Part shown: piece after piece, positions 1-8,674 of the stretch
Position numbering within the stretch: the first letter of the stretch is position 1
Layout: each line of letters starts with the position of its first letter
Origin: Streptomyces sp. NBC_00878
GTDB lineage: Bacteria > Actinomycetota > Actinomycetes > Streptomycetales > Streptomycetaceae
Assembly: GCF_026341515.1 (NCBI RefSeq)
Contig: NZ_JAPEOK010000001.1
Location: forward strand, 7,564,001-7,628,000
Reading direction: 5' to 3'
Length of the DNA: 64,000 nt
Translations under genes and position numbers: made by a program
The notes under the pieces: generated by a model
The model's database searches: none
What the model saw: only the letters and a program-made list of their open reading frames with translations
Told to the model about the DNA's origin: nothing

Positions 1-665
1 TTCCCGGAGAGGGCGAGCTGCAGCGGTCGTACGGACTGGGACGGGAGCATCAACTCGTGCTGGTGGCGCAGGTGTTGGACGATCGCGTGATCGATGGCCT
101 CGCCGCCGACGGGGATGCGCGCGGCGGTCACGATCGCTCCGAGGGACAGCACCGCGACCTGGGTGGCGGCGGCCCCGCACACCATGATCATGGTGGCCTC
201 GGGCCGTTCCACGGGCAGTCCGCAGCCGACGCCGGCGGCGATGAGCGTGTCGACGAGCTCGACGCGCCGCGCACCGAGTCCGACGAGCGTCTCGACCGCG
301 GCCCGCTCCGCGAGCGGGTCGGCGTCGTGCGGGGTGCAGATGGCGGCCCGCAGCCGGGGCTTGCGGCGCAGGGCGCGGCGGACCTTGTCGCCGAGCAGCT
401 GGCGCAGCATGCGCTGGGCCATCTCGATGTCGACGACCGTGCCGCCGGAGACGGGCCGCACGACGCGGATGTAGTCGGGCGTACGGCCCGTCATCTTCTC
501 GGCGAACTCGCCGACGGCGATCAGGGCGCCGGTCTTCGTGTTCACGGCGGCCACGCTCGGCTGGTCCACGACGAGCCCGGCGCCCTTCACGAAGACCCGT
601 GTCCTCGCCGCCCCCATGTCGACGGCGAAATGACAGCGGCGCAACTGCTCCAGGCTGGCGGTCAT
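1..665 (-). CDS. mbl: MreB/Mbl-family actin-like protein, 5' part of gene
   Basis: About 221 N-terminal residues are visible; the gene runs off the left edge. The start at 665 follows a strong GGGAGGA ribosome site. The protein opens with an actin/Hsp70-type phosphate-binding strand (VDMGAARTRVFV, about residues 15-26), followed by QPSVAAVN, the counterpart of the EPSVVAI segment of MreB. The glycine-rich turn is GAARTR rather than the canonical GTANT, so the nucleotide pocket is divergent. Later segments (VRPVSGGTVVDIEMAQRML, ICTPHDADPLAERAAVE, IPVGGEAIDHAI) keep the MreB order. Family role: membrane-associated cytoskeletal filaments, in Streptomyces mainly in spore-wall synthesis. It lies about 180 bp downstream of the conflict-type operon on the same strand and may be co-transcribed. 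The family call is solid; assignment to Mbl rather than another MreB paralogue rests on remembered gene order. Confidence 0.8.
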   Translation of the reverse strand, partial: MTASLEQLRRCHFAVDMGAARTRVFVKGAGLVVDQPSVAAVNTKTGALIAVGEFAEKMTGRTPDYIRVVRPVSGGTVVDIEMAQRMLRQLLGDKVRRALRRKPRLRAAICTPHDADPLAERAAVETLVGLGARRVELVDTLIAAGVGCGLPVERPEATMIMVCGAAATQVAVLSLGAIVTAARIPVGGEAIDHAIVQHLRHQHELMLPSQSVRPLQLALSG

Positions 666-846
666 GGCTGGTCCTCCCGAGAGCGCGGACGGTGGGACGC
701 GGCCGGGATGGCGGTCCTCCTTCGCATCGTGGGGGACCTGACAGGGTGTCGCCTTTCGGGTGGGCCGGGCGGGGTGCCGCCGTATGGGTGGTTTCTGGGC
801 GACGGCGACGGCGGAGGTTCCGCGGTCGGCGGCGTCGGGCGGTGGC

Positions 847-3800
847 TCAGGTGTTGGGGAGCGCCCGGAGCAGGGGTGCCCATGAGGCCGTGGTCAGCTC
901 GCAGCCCGCGTGGGCCAGGCGCTCCCTGTGCCGCTCGGAGCGGGTGTAGCCGAGGAAGCGGAGGCCGATGGCGTTCGCGGCGGTCAGCTCGGCGACCGAC
1001 GAGCCGACCAGGATGGCGTCCGACGGCGACGCGCCGAGGTGGTCCAGAGCCCGCAGGAGACAGTCGGGGTCCGGCATCAGCCGGGTCAGGTCGTCGGCGC
1101 GGCCGTGCACTCCGCCCGTCACCAGACCGGTCAGCCGTCCGTGGGCCTGCAGATACTTCCAGACGGCACTCGGCGCGTTGTCCGCGACGACGGAGACGCG
1201 TCGGCCCAGGGCGTTGAGCGTGGTGATCAGGGAGTCGGAGAACGGGGTCGTCGCGGCGGTCGTCACCGCCCGTTCCTCGATGCGGTTGAGCCGGCGGCGC
1301 AGATCGGCTCCCAGCGGGTGGCCGGCGAACGCGCGCAACAGGTCGAGCGGGTTGGCGTGCCCTTCCAGGGGCGGGGTGGGCGCGCCCTGCGCGGAGAGCG
1401 GCTCACCGCCCAGCGCGGCCTCGGGGTGACGCAGTTCGGCGAGGAGGGCGGCGAGTTCCCGGGTGGCCTGGTCCTCCTTGGCCCGGGTGTAGAGGCGTAC
1501 GAGGGGGCCGTCGAAGCCGATGAGCACGTAGGGGGCGTCGAGCAGGGCGGTGGCGGCGTCGTCCGGGGGCACGACCGGCTTCGACGGCGCCCGGAGGGCG
1601 GACTGCGCCTCGCCCTCCGCCACCAGCCCGATCGAGCACGCCACCGACAGCCCCGGCACCGGCCAGCCGCGCAGCCCGCCGCGCGCCGCGTGCTGTGCCG
1701 CGCCCGCACGACGGAGTGGGTGCCGCCGCGTGACGCGGCCCGTCTCTTTGATCACGTGGTGGAGAAGGCGTTCGGACACGTCGGCGGTTTCCCCGCGCAC
1801 GAAGGCCACCGGGTCGTCGACGTGCCAGGACAGCTCGACGGACGCCGCGAAGGTTCCGTCGCCGGAACTGGGGAACGACAGCTCGTGACTGGCCTGGTGG
1901 GCGGTCAGGTCGACCTCGTAGTACGTGATGAGGCTCCCCGTGGTCGGTGTGTCGTCGAGCCGTTCGGGGTCGAGGAGCGTCAGCGCGTCGTCGTCGGCGG
2001 GCTGGACGACGACGGCGGTGCGGCCGGGCTCGGGGAGGCGGATCGACCGGAGGTCGTGGGTGGTGAAGGGGCCGCGGACGAGGTCGCGCTGTTCGGGGGC
2101 GGGGGCGGGGGCGGGGTCCGGTGCGTGTTCCGGGCTGCGTTCCGGGACGTTAAGTTGGCAGTACCAGGCGAGGGGCGGCCCGTCGGTCGCCCGCTGCGGG
2201 GGCAGGGGCTGGAAGCGCGCCGGGTCGACGGGCAGACTCCCGGCTGTCAGTTCCTGGTGCAGGGCGGGGGAGAGGACGACGGTGATATCCGCGGAGGAGT
2301 CCTCCAGGGAGGCCCGCAGATCGTTCTCCGGTAGGAAGCTGCCGACGAACTGGATGGTGTGCCAGAACGTCACCCGGATCCTGGGCGGGTCCTCCAACTC
2401 CAGCAGCGCGCCCGGTAGTTTGCGCAGCACTGCGCCGAGGACGGGCAGTACGGACGCCTCGGGTTCGGTGACCACGAGGTAGCCGTTGTCACGGGCCAGC
2501 ACCTCGTACTGGTCCGGTGCCAGGTCAGTCAGGGAGAGCAGCCGGGTCAGGGCGCGGCCGAGGACGAGGTGTGCCAGGCGGTGCTCGCCGGGGTCGTCGG
2601 GGTCGTCGGCGAACGGAGTGAACTCAAGGAGGACGGTGGCTCCACCGCTGTCCCGTCCCTCCAGCGGCTGGATGCTCCGCTCGAAGTCGCCGATTTCCAG
2701 GCCGAGTTCCCGGTCGGGCGCCCGGTCGGGTTCGAGGCCGAGTTCCAGGTCGAGTTCGGCAAGGTCCCTCAGGAGGCTCTGGTGCAGGGACGTGAGGCGG
2801 GCGCGGGCCGACTCGGCGGCGGGCCCGGGGACGCCGTCGAGGGGTTCGCCGTGCCAGAGGTCGAGTGCCTGCCGGACGGCACGGCGGGCTTCCGCCGGGT
2901 CGCCTTCGTCCCGGCGGGACCTCGCGCGGGCCGCGCATTCCTCGAAGAGGTGCACGTCGATCGTTCTGGGCGGCGCGTATACGGCGTAGCCGCCGGGGGT
3001 GCTCGCCAGAATCCCGTTGCCCAGAACGCCGCGCAGGCGGGCGGCGTACAAGGAGAGGAGGTGGGCGGCCCGCTCGGGCAGTCGCTGCCCCCACAGACCT
3101 GTGGCCAGTTCGGCGTACGGCACTGATCTGCCGTTCCTGAGGAGCAGCATGCACAGGAGCGCCTGCTCCTCAGGGGAGGCGAGGGGCAACTGAGCTCGGC
3201 TTTCCTGCGCCACCAGAACCGGGCCGAGGAGACGGTAGACGTGCCGGTCGCTCGCGGCGGCGTGCCGTGCGTCAGCCTTGAAGACCGGGGAGAGGAAGGC
3301 GTCTCTGCCACGCTGCTGTAGGGCCAGGTCCCAGGAGACGAGGTCGGTGACAGAGTCGGCGAAACCCGTCCGGAAGAGCGGGCTTGGGTCCTCCCCGGCC
3401 AGCTCGATCAGCAGGTGTCCGAAGTCGTTCAGATCCTGCGACTCCGTGCGGTCCCGCATGTTCCCCAGCGCGAAGGGGGTGATCGCGAAGGAGCCGTCCG
3501 GGCGTGCCAGAACGTTGTTCGGCGTGAGTCGGCCGTGCGCCTGGCCACGAGCGTGCACCGCGGCCAGGCCCTGTGCGACCTGGTGCGCCAGTTGGGCGAG
3601 CATCCAGTCGGGCAGCCGGGAGCCCCCCTCGGCGATGAGCTCGGCCAGGGTGACCCCGTCCACGAACTCCGTGACCAGGTACGGGACGCCATTGTCGACG
3701 CCGCAGTCATGGACGGCGATGACGTGAGGGTTCTCGACCTGGGTGAGTGCGCGTGCCGTCTCCAGGAGTCGCTCGTGGTGCTCCGGACCGATGTCGTAGT

Positions 3801-5676
3801 CGATGTCGTACTGGTAGACCGCCACCGTCCTGCCGAGCCGTGTGTCCTCCGCCTGCCACACCTGCGAGCCGGCCGCCACCTCCCGGACCAGCCGATACCT
3901 GCCCAGCACGAGTCGTGGTTCGGCCGGCTTCGCCGGGGCCCCGCCCAAGGCCGGCTTCGGCGGGGCCCCGCCCAGCCTCCGTACGCTCTCCTCCCGTACC
4001 GCCGCGAACGGTTCGCCGCCCGCCGTGACGTTCCCGGGTCCCGGAACGGCGACCCGGAACTCGCCGGGCTTCACCCCCGCCCGGGCGTCGATCAACGCAC
4101 CTGCCCGCGCGACGAGTTCGGAGGTACGACCGCGCGCCGAGCGCGGCAGCGTGCGCAGCAGCAGCTCCCGGACGCCAGGTCGGAAGGCGTACGAACCCGC
4201 CGTGCCCGGGACCGCGGTCAGCGCGCCGCTGAGGATCACCTCCGCGAGGTGCTGCGGCTGGGGGTTCCGCTCGATCGCCGCGTGGACCAGGCGCATGACG
4301 GGCAACTCGGGCCGCCCGACGGCCAGATGACCGGCCAGCCGGAAGGCCTCCGGGGAGGCGAGGGAACGGAAGCGGAGCAGCAGCTCCTCAGGAGTGAGCC
4401 GTTCGACGTCGCTGCGGCCCCGTTCGTCGACCGGCGCGGGCGGCGGCGCGGCGCCCAACAGGCCGACCGCGCCCGGCAGTCGGCCCCCGCCCGCCACCAG
4501 CGCCGACCAGTTCGCAAGCCAGGGCGCCGAGGCCTCCAGGACGGGGACGGGGAGCACCTCGCGAGGCAGTTCCTCCATGTCGATGGCGTACGAGTCCACG
4601 TCGTACCCGGAGTTGGGCGTCGCGGGTCCCGGCGCGGCGATCCGGGCGGTCGTCGCTGGCAGAGCCGTGGTGCGCCACAGGCGTTCGGGCAGCGGCTGGA
4701 CCACGGCGACGGGCATCCTGGCGGACCAGCGGCGCAGTGTGGCGTACCAGCGGCTGCCCGCCGGGCCGTCCCGCCACTGCGGGCCCATGCAGTCGCTGAT
4801 CAGCAGCGTGACCGTACGCCCGTCCGCGTACGCCTCCTGCGAGCCGGGGCGGCGTACCGTGCCGTCGGTCTCCAGCCGGTGCAGCTCCACCGTGCGGAAG
4901 ATGCCCGACTGGGCGAGCGCCGTGTGCAGTTCGCGGACGAGCGGCCGCCAGACGGGCATCGTCGGGCCGGCGTCGTACACGAGATGCAGGGTCAGCCAGC
5001 GCTCGGTCGTGGGCCGCAGCACGGGCAGCCACCACTGCGGGGCGGCTCCGAAGCGGGCGATCCGGTGTGCGGTCGCCGCCTCGTCCAGTTCCTGCCCGAA
5101 CGGGGCCGGGACCCGCCGCTTGAGCGGGCGGAGGGCGCGTTGGAGTGTGAGGGGGTGGGGCAGCATGGGGGGTGCGGGGGCCAGGAGGGACGTGTACGGA
5201 CCGTCTGTGTCCGGGTCCTCTGGCCCCTGTCGCCCGTTCGGTCCGTCCGCCGCGTCGGGTGTGCCGGGCAGGCGGAGCGGGACTCGGTTGTCAGGGTGCC
5301 CCTGTCCAGTGTGCGGGGGATTTGCTTGTGTGTTGGGTGCGGGTGAGTGGGTGCTTGTCGCGCCGTTCCCCGCGCCCCTAGAGGCAGGGGGCGGCGGGCT
5401 GGGAGAACCCGTGCCCGAGGTGGACGAGCCTGAGCCGGAAGAGTCGGAGTCGGACGAGCGCGTAGCCGAATCGGTGGTCGTCGCATCGGTCTCGGGGGTC
5501 TCCATGTGGCCTGCCAGCCACAGCAGTTCGGCCAGTTCGACGGAGGTGGGGCGGGGTCCACCGCCGGCCTCCGTGAGGATGTCGGCGAGGCGAGCGGCAC
5601 CGGCACCGGCACCGGCACCGGCACGGGAACCCGTGTCGGCGTCGCTTCCGGTACCGGCGTCGGCCTCAGAACGCAT
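847..5676 (-). CDS. SAV_2336-type multidomain hub: pseudokinase, BTAD, cyclase-like and HAD-like domains
   Basis: 1609 residues. Order seen: low-complexity linker (1-165); SAV_2336-like module (about 170-580); protein-kinase fold (about 590-815); winged helix plus BTAD like SARP regulators (about 825-990); cyclase-like region (about 1010-1170, ending ADITVVLSPALHQEL); beta-rich segment faintly like band-7/SPFH (about 1250-1320); HAD fold (about 1378-1609). The kinase has VAVYQYD in place of VAVK, HGRLTPNN in place of HRDLKPxN, and no DFG. The HAD has IGFDGPL where DxDGT is expected (first Asp is Gly), no motif-III Lys (RLMPDP) and GSSVAEL for GDSxxD. Both therefore look catalytically dead. 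The start overlaps the MoxR stop by 11 bp, so it is operonic. Inferred role: adaptor or sensor scaffold of an NTP-dependent conflict system. The kinase and BTAD calls are firm, the cyclase-like call moderate, the SPFH-like call weak. Confidence 0.85.
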   Translation of the reverse strand: MRSEADAGTGSDADTGSRAGAGAGAGAARLADILTEAGGGPRPTSVELAELLWLAGHMETPETDATTTDSATRSSDSDSSGSGSSTSGTGSPSPPPPASRGAGNGATSTHSPAPNTQANPPHTGQGHPDNRVPLRLPGTPDAADGPNGRQGPEDPDTDGPYTSLLAPAPPMLPHPLTLQRALRPLKRRVPAPFGQELDEAATAHRIARFGAAPQWWLPVLRPTTERWLTLHLVYDAGPTMPVWRPLVRELHTALAQSGIFRTVELHRLETDGTVRRPGSQEAYADGRTVTLLISDCMGPQWRDGPAGSRWYATLRRWSARMPVAVVQPLPERLWRTTALPATTARIAAPGPATPNSGYDVDSYAIDMEELPREVLPVPVLEASAPWLANWSALVAGGGRLPGAVGLLGAAPPPAPVDERGRSDVERLTPEELLLRFRSLASPEAFRLAGHLAVGRPELPVMRLVHAAIERNPQPQHLAEVILSGALTAVPGTAGSYAFRPGVRELLLRTLPRSARGRTSELVARAGALIDARAGVKPGEFRVAVPGPGNVTAGGEPFAAVREESVRRLGGAPPKPALGGAPAKPAEPRLVLGRYRLVREVAAGSQVWQAEDTRLGRTVAVYQYDIDYDIGPEHHERLLETARALTQVENPHVIAVHDCGVDNGVPYLVTEFVDGVTLAELIAEGGSRLPDWMLAQLAHQVAQGLAAVHARGQAHGRLTPNNVLARPDGSFAITPFALGNMRDRTESQDLNDFGHLLIELAGEDPSPLFRTGFADSVTDLVSWDLALQQRGRDAFLSPVFKADARHAAASDRHVYRLLGPVLVAQESRAQLPLASPEEQALLCMLLLRNGRSVPYAELATGLWGQRLPERAAHLLSLYAARLRGVLGNGILASTPGGYAVYAPPRTIDVHLFEECAARARSRRDEGDPAEARRAVRQALDLWHGEPLDGVPGPAAESARARLTSLHQSLLRDLAELDLELGLEPDRAPDRELGLEIGDFERSIQPLEGRDSGGATVLLEFTPFADDPDDPGEHRLAHLVLGRALTRLLSLTDLAPDQYEVLARDNGYLVVTEPEASVLPVLGAVLRKLPGALLELEDPPRIRVTFWHTIQFVGSFLPENDLRASLEDSSADITVVLSPALHQELTAGSLPVDPARFQPLPPQRATDGPPLAWYCQLNVPERSPEHAPDPAPAPAPEQRDLVRGPFTTHDLRSIRLPEPGRTAVVVQPADDDALTLLDPERLDDTPTTGSLITYYEVDLTAHQASHELSFPSSGDGTFAASVELSWHVDDPVAFVRGETADVSERLLHHVIKETGRVTRRHPLRRAGAAQHAARGGLRGWPVPGLSVACSIGLVAEGEAQSALRAPSKPVVPPDDAATALLDAPYVLIGFDGPLVRLYTRAKEDQATRELAALLAELRHPEAALGGEPLSAQGAPTPPLEGHANPLDLLRAFAGHPLGADLRRRLNRIEERAVTTAATTPFSDSLITTLNALGRRVSVVADNAPSAVWKYLQAHGRLTGLVTGGVHGRADDLTRLMPDPDCLLRALDHLGASPSDAILVGSSVAELTAANAIGLRFLGYTRSERHRERLAHAGCELTTASWAPLLRALPNT
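5305..5395. repeat. Dispersed intergenic-type repeat inside a coding region
   Basis: The stretch with gcgccgttccccgcgcccct and the gtgagtgggtgcttg just before it match the GC-rich repeat found between genes at 48475-48540 and 61061-61398. Here it lies inside the linker of the 1609-aa hub (about residues 95-125 on the minus strand, rich in Pro, Ser, Thr and Asn). It keeps the reading frame, so the repeat has probably been exapted as disordered linker. The match was judged by eye. Confidence 0.5.
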
Positions 5677-6916
5677 CCGGCTCGTCCCCCGTGCGGCTCA
5701 GGTACGGCATCAGCTGCTCCGCCAGCTCGTCGCGTGACGAGGCGTCGATGCCTGCCGCCCCCGTGAGGTAGATGGCGTTGAGGAGTTGGTCCGTCGCCAG
5801 TTCGCCGTCCGTTCCCCGGGACAGGAAGCGGTCGATCAACTTCCGGGCGTACGCGTCGGGTTCGCCGAGGTGCGCGCGGACGATGCTCTCCAGGTGGGCG
5901 TCGCGCGGCTGGTGGAGTTCGAGGCGGACGCAGCGGCGGAGGAAGGCGGGCGGGAACTCGCGCTCGCCGTTGCTGGTCAGGACCACGAAGGGGAAGGAAC
6001 GGCAGCGGACGCGACCGCGTGACACCTCGACCCGTTCGTCCGTGCCGTCGACCATGACCTCGGCGGAGGGGGTGTGCCGGGCGGCGCGGACCAGTTCCGG
6101 GATCTCGTACTGGCCCTCCTCCAGGATGTTGAGGAGGTCGTTCGGCAGGTCCAGGTCGCACTTGTCGATCTCGTCGATCAGCAGGGCACGCGGACGTCCG
6201 TACGGAAGGAGCGCCGTGCCGAGCGGGCCGAGGCGCAGATGGTCCTGGAGCCCGCTGTCCGGAGCGAGCCTGCGGTCGGGAGCGAGCCGGTGGTCGGGAG
6301 CGAGCCGGTGGTCGGGAGCGAGCCTGCGGTCGGAAGGGAGCCGGTGGTCGGAAGGGACTCCGCCGTCGGGAGCGAGCCTGCGGTCGGAAGGGAGCCGGTG
6401 GTCGGAAGGGACTCCGCCGTCGGGAGCGAGCCCGCCGTCGGAAGGGAGCCCGCGGTCGGACAAGTGCCCTCCGCCCGGCGGGAGTTCGGTGTCCGGCGGT
6501 ACCTCGCGTGCGGCGGCGCGTCCCGCCGCGTACAGGCGCGACAGCGGGTCGTACTGGTAGAGGCCGTCGTGGAGCGTGGTGCGGCTCGTGATGTTCCAGC
6601 GCAGGACGGGGCCGAGCCTCAACTCCCGTGCCACCGCGTACGCGAGGCTCGACTTGCCGCTGCCCGGCGGGCCCGTCACGAGGAGCGGGCGGCGCAAGTA
6701 CAGGGCGGCGTTGACGAGTTGGACCGCCCGGTCCGTGGCGCGATAGGTACGGGCGCGGTGCCGGCGGTCCGGGGAGGTCGCCGAGGCGTCGTCGCCCTCG
6801 GCGGGAGTCGCCAGCTCGGGGCCGCCCTCGAAGGCACGCCACGGTGGTGGCGCGGGCAGCTCGGCGATGCCGTCGTGCGGCTCGCTCGAACCCGTGTAGA
6901 CGGGCCACAGGGACAT
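5666..6916 (-). CDS. MoxR-type AAA+ ATPase with hexapeptide-repeat insertion
   Basis: 416 residues. Walker A GPPGSGKS at 82-89, Walker B LLIDEIDKCD near 245-255, sensor-1 VLTSNGER and an arginine-finger-like FLRRCVRLEL toward the C-terminus mark a MoxR-group AAA+ ATPase, a chaperone-like motor that remodels partner proteins. Between Walker A and B (about 149-220) sit twelve tandem hexapeptides of the form [LV][AP][SP]D[GHR][GR], which other MoxR proteins lack. The gene lies 27 bp downstream of the protease gene and overlaps the hub gene by 11 bp. In the vWA-MoxR-VMAP-like systems the MoxR protein is the NTP-dependent component; no vWA protein is present here, so the hub may replace it. The ATPase call is firm, the conflict role inferred. 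Confidence 0.9.
   Translation of the reverse strand: MSLWPVYTGSSEPHDGIAELPAPPPWRAFEGGPELATPAEGDDASATSPDRRHRARTYRATDRAVQLVNAALYLRRPLLVTGPPGSGKSSLAYAVARELRLGPVLRWNITSRTTLHDGLYQYDPLSRLYAAGRAAAREVPPDTELPPGGGHLSDRGLPSDGGLAPDGGVPSDHRLPSDRRLAPDGGVPSDHRLPSDRRLAPDHRLAPDHRLAPDRRLAPDSGLQDHLRLGPLGTALLPYGRPRALLIDEIDKCDLDLPNDLLNILEEGQYEIPELVRAARHTPSAEVMVDGTDERVEVSRGRVRCRSFPFVVLTSNGEREFPPAFLRRCVRLELHQPRDAHLESIVRAHLGEPDAYARKLIDRFLSRGTDGELATDQLLNAIYLTGAAGIDASSRDELAEQLMPYLSRTGDEPDAF
6258..6473 (-). repeat. 18-bp minisatellite encoding 12 hexapeptides
   Basis: About twelve in-frame copies of an 18-bp unit (typical copy gggagcgagccggtggtc on the plus strand) encode repeats such as LAPDHR, LPSDRR and VPSDHR within the MoxR gene. 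Neighbouring units are identical or nearly so, which suggests recent slippage and copy-number change. All differences keep the reading frame. Confidence 0.85.
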
Positions 6917-6943
6917 GGGCTCTTCTCCTAGAGGGCGCGCGGT

Positions 6944-8674
6944 TCAGGCGACGGGGGAGTGGCGGTAGCCGACGGGTTCGGGCAGGTATCTGGGGTCCTC
7001 CCAGAGCAGTGCCAGGTCGTACGCCCAGTGCGGTTCCAGGCCGTCGGAGGCGAAGGCGGTCTTCCGCAACTCATGGACGTACGAGGGGAGTTCGCCTGGT
7101 GGCAGACCCGCGACGTGGTCGGCGAGGCGGTCCAGGAAGGCCGAGCCCCGGCAGCCCTCGTGCGACGGTCCGCCCTGACAGTCGGTGCGTGGCCACAGCA
7201 TCACCGGAACCGCGGCGTTCAGACTCGCGTGGAACAGCATTTTGTTGTGGTGTGAGCGCGGCGGCGCCCCGAAGCCCACCATGTCCGCGCTGTGGTGCAG
7301 GTCGACGGCCAGCTTCGCCGGGTCCTGGCCGCGCTGGTCCGTACAGCCGATGCGGAGCAGTTGGGCTGTGGGCCGCCCGTCGAGGTGCTGCCATTTCTGG
7401 GCGAGCTTGTGCTGGAGGCTGCCGCTGCGCCGCCGTTCGAGGTCCATCACGACGAGCGGTGCGAGCGAGCCGAGCGGGCTGTCGTCGTCGGCACCGAAAC
7501 GCCACTGCGCGACGTCCGAGTTGAGCCAGCGGCGCGGCAGGACGAAGACGATCAACTCCCGTTTGCCCAGCTCCAGTTCGTTGTACGCGTCGTCGATGCG
7601 ATCCAGGGCGTAGGGGCGGACCCGGTCGGCGGACAGGCGGCGCGAGCCGACCACGCGGCGGTGTGTGCCGTTGTACGCGGACACCTCGACGAGGAACTGG
7701 TCGATGCCGCTGCCGCTGGGCGCGATCTCGACGAGGATCGGCGACCACGCGTGCACGTGGACGGGCCTCGGGACAGGCGCCGGCTTGCGGCGGGCGTACG
7801 GCCACGACCGCAGTGCGCTCCGTGTCGGCGCGTCCCTGCTGAAGTCGGCCAGCCGGGCCGCGAACCGGACGACCGCCTTGGGGTCGTACTCCTCCGAGAG
7901 GAGATGCCAGGCCGCGTCCCACAGCGAGTTGAAACCGTGGGGCGGCGGATACGCTCCGACGTTTCCCACGGCGTCGCGGTAGAGCCGCTCGGGGCCGCAC
8001 TCCGGCTCGCCGTGCCGCGCCACCGCCTCGACCAGGCGTCGTAACGTCTCCTTCTGCGCACGGTCGTACTCCGGAGTCGGAATCAGGTCGCCGAGGCGCG
8101 GCCAGTAGCGGGCCATGACCTGCGCGGGCAGCATCCGGCCGTTGCGGTTCGCCGGGTCGCGTGCCGCGGCGGAGACCATGCCGACGACCCGCCCGCTGTC
8201 CGCGAGCGTCACCGCCGCGCCGCTGAAACCGGGTGCCAGCGGTTGCCCGTGTGCGGTCCACGCCTCCAGCTGTACCCACTCTCCGGCGATCAACTGGTCG
8301 GCGGTGGCGCGGTATTCGACGATGGCCCCCTCTTCGTACCGCTTGGGAAAGCCGTACGCCAGCAGCTTGCGCGGCGGATGCCCGTGCGCGTCCGAGGGCG
8401 CCGCGAACTCGGCGGGTTTCAGGGCGACTTCGCGGTCGAGTTCCAGTACGGCGAGATCGCCGCGGGCGGTGTCGCTGCTGTCCCAGCCGCCGTGGGCGAT
8501 CACCCGGGCGGGAATCGCCTCTTCACCGCTGTGCACGAAGGAGACGCTCACCTCGTCGGCAGGGCTGCTCGCGACGACATGCGCGCAGGTCAGCACATGC
8601 CGCTCGGTGACCAGGAAGCCGGCTCCGGTGGCGCGTCCGCAGGTGATCCTGGCGTGCCAGGAAACGCTGGTCAT
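6944..8674 (-). CDS. Trypsin-like serine protease with VMAP-C-type region
   Basis: 576 residues. The N-terminal ~190 residues are a trypsin/HtrA-type peptidase with an intact triad: His32 (LTCAHV), Asp73 (RGDLAVLEL) and Ser151 (PGFSGAAV). No signal peptide is visible, so it should act in the cytoplasm. A helical middle segment (about 195-285) resembles the effector-associated or VMAP-middle linkers, and the C-terminal half (about 310-560, including QFLVEVSAYN, VMDLERRR and PVMLWPR) resembles the VMAP-C module of vWA-MoxR-associated proteins. It overlaps the upstream small gene by 4 bp (ATGA) and is followed by the MoxR gene. Inferred role: the ATPase or hub releases or directs the protease on infection or stress. 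The protease call is firm; VMAP-C is from memory of the family. Confidence 0.85.
   Translation of the reverse strand: MTSVSWHARITCGRATGAGFLVTERHVLTCAHVVASSPADEVSVSFVHSGEEAIPARVIAHGGWDSSDTARGDLAVLELDREVALKPAEFAAPSDAHGHPPRKLLAYGFPKRYEEGAIVEYRATADQLIAGEWVQLEAWTAHGQPLAPGFSGAAVTLADSGRVVGMVSAAARDPANRNGRMLPAQVMARYWPRLGDLIPTPEYDRAQKETLRRLVEAVARHGEPECGPERLYRDAVGNVGAYPPPHGFNSLWDAAWHLLSEEYDPKAVVRFAARLADFSRDAPTRSALRSWPYARRKPAPVPRPVHVHAWSPILVEIAPSGSGIDQFLVEVSAYNGTHRRVVGSRRLSADRVRPYALDRIDDAYNELELGKRELIVFVLPRRWLNSDVAQWRFGADDDSPLGSLAPLVVMDLERRRSGSLQHKLAQKWQHLDGRPTAQLLRIGCTDQRGQDPAKLAVDLHHSADMVGFGAPPRSHHNKMLFHASLNAAVPVMLWPRTDCQGGPSHEGCRGSAFLDRLADHVAGLPPGELPSYVHELRKTAFASDGLEPHWAYDLALLWEDPRYLPEPVGYRHSPVA

Noticed and set aside
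3415..5346. 643-codon plus-strand ORF
   Set aside because: Antisense shadow of the hub gene; no ribosome site or recognisable fold.
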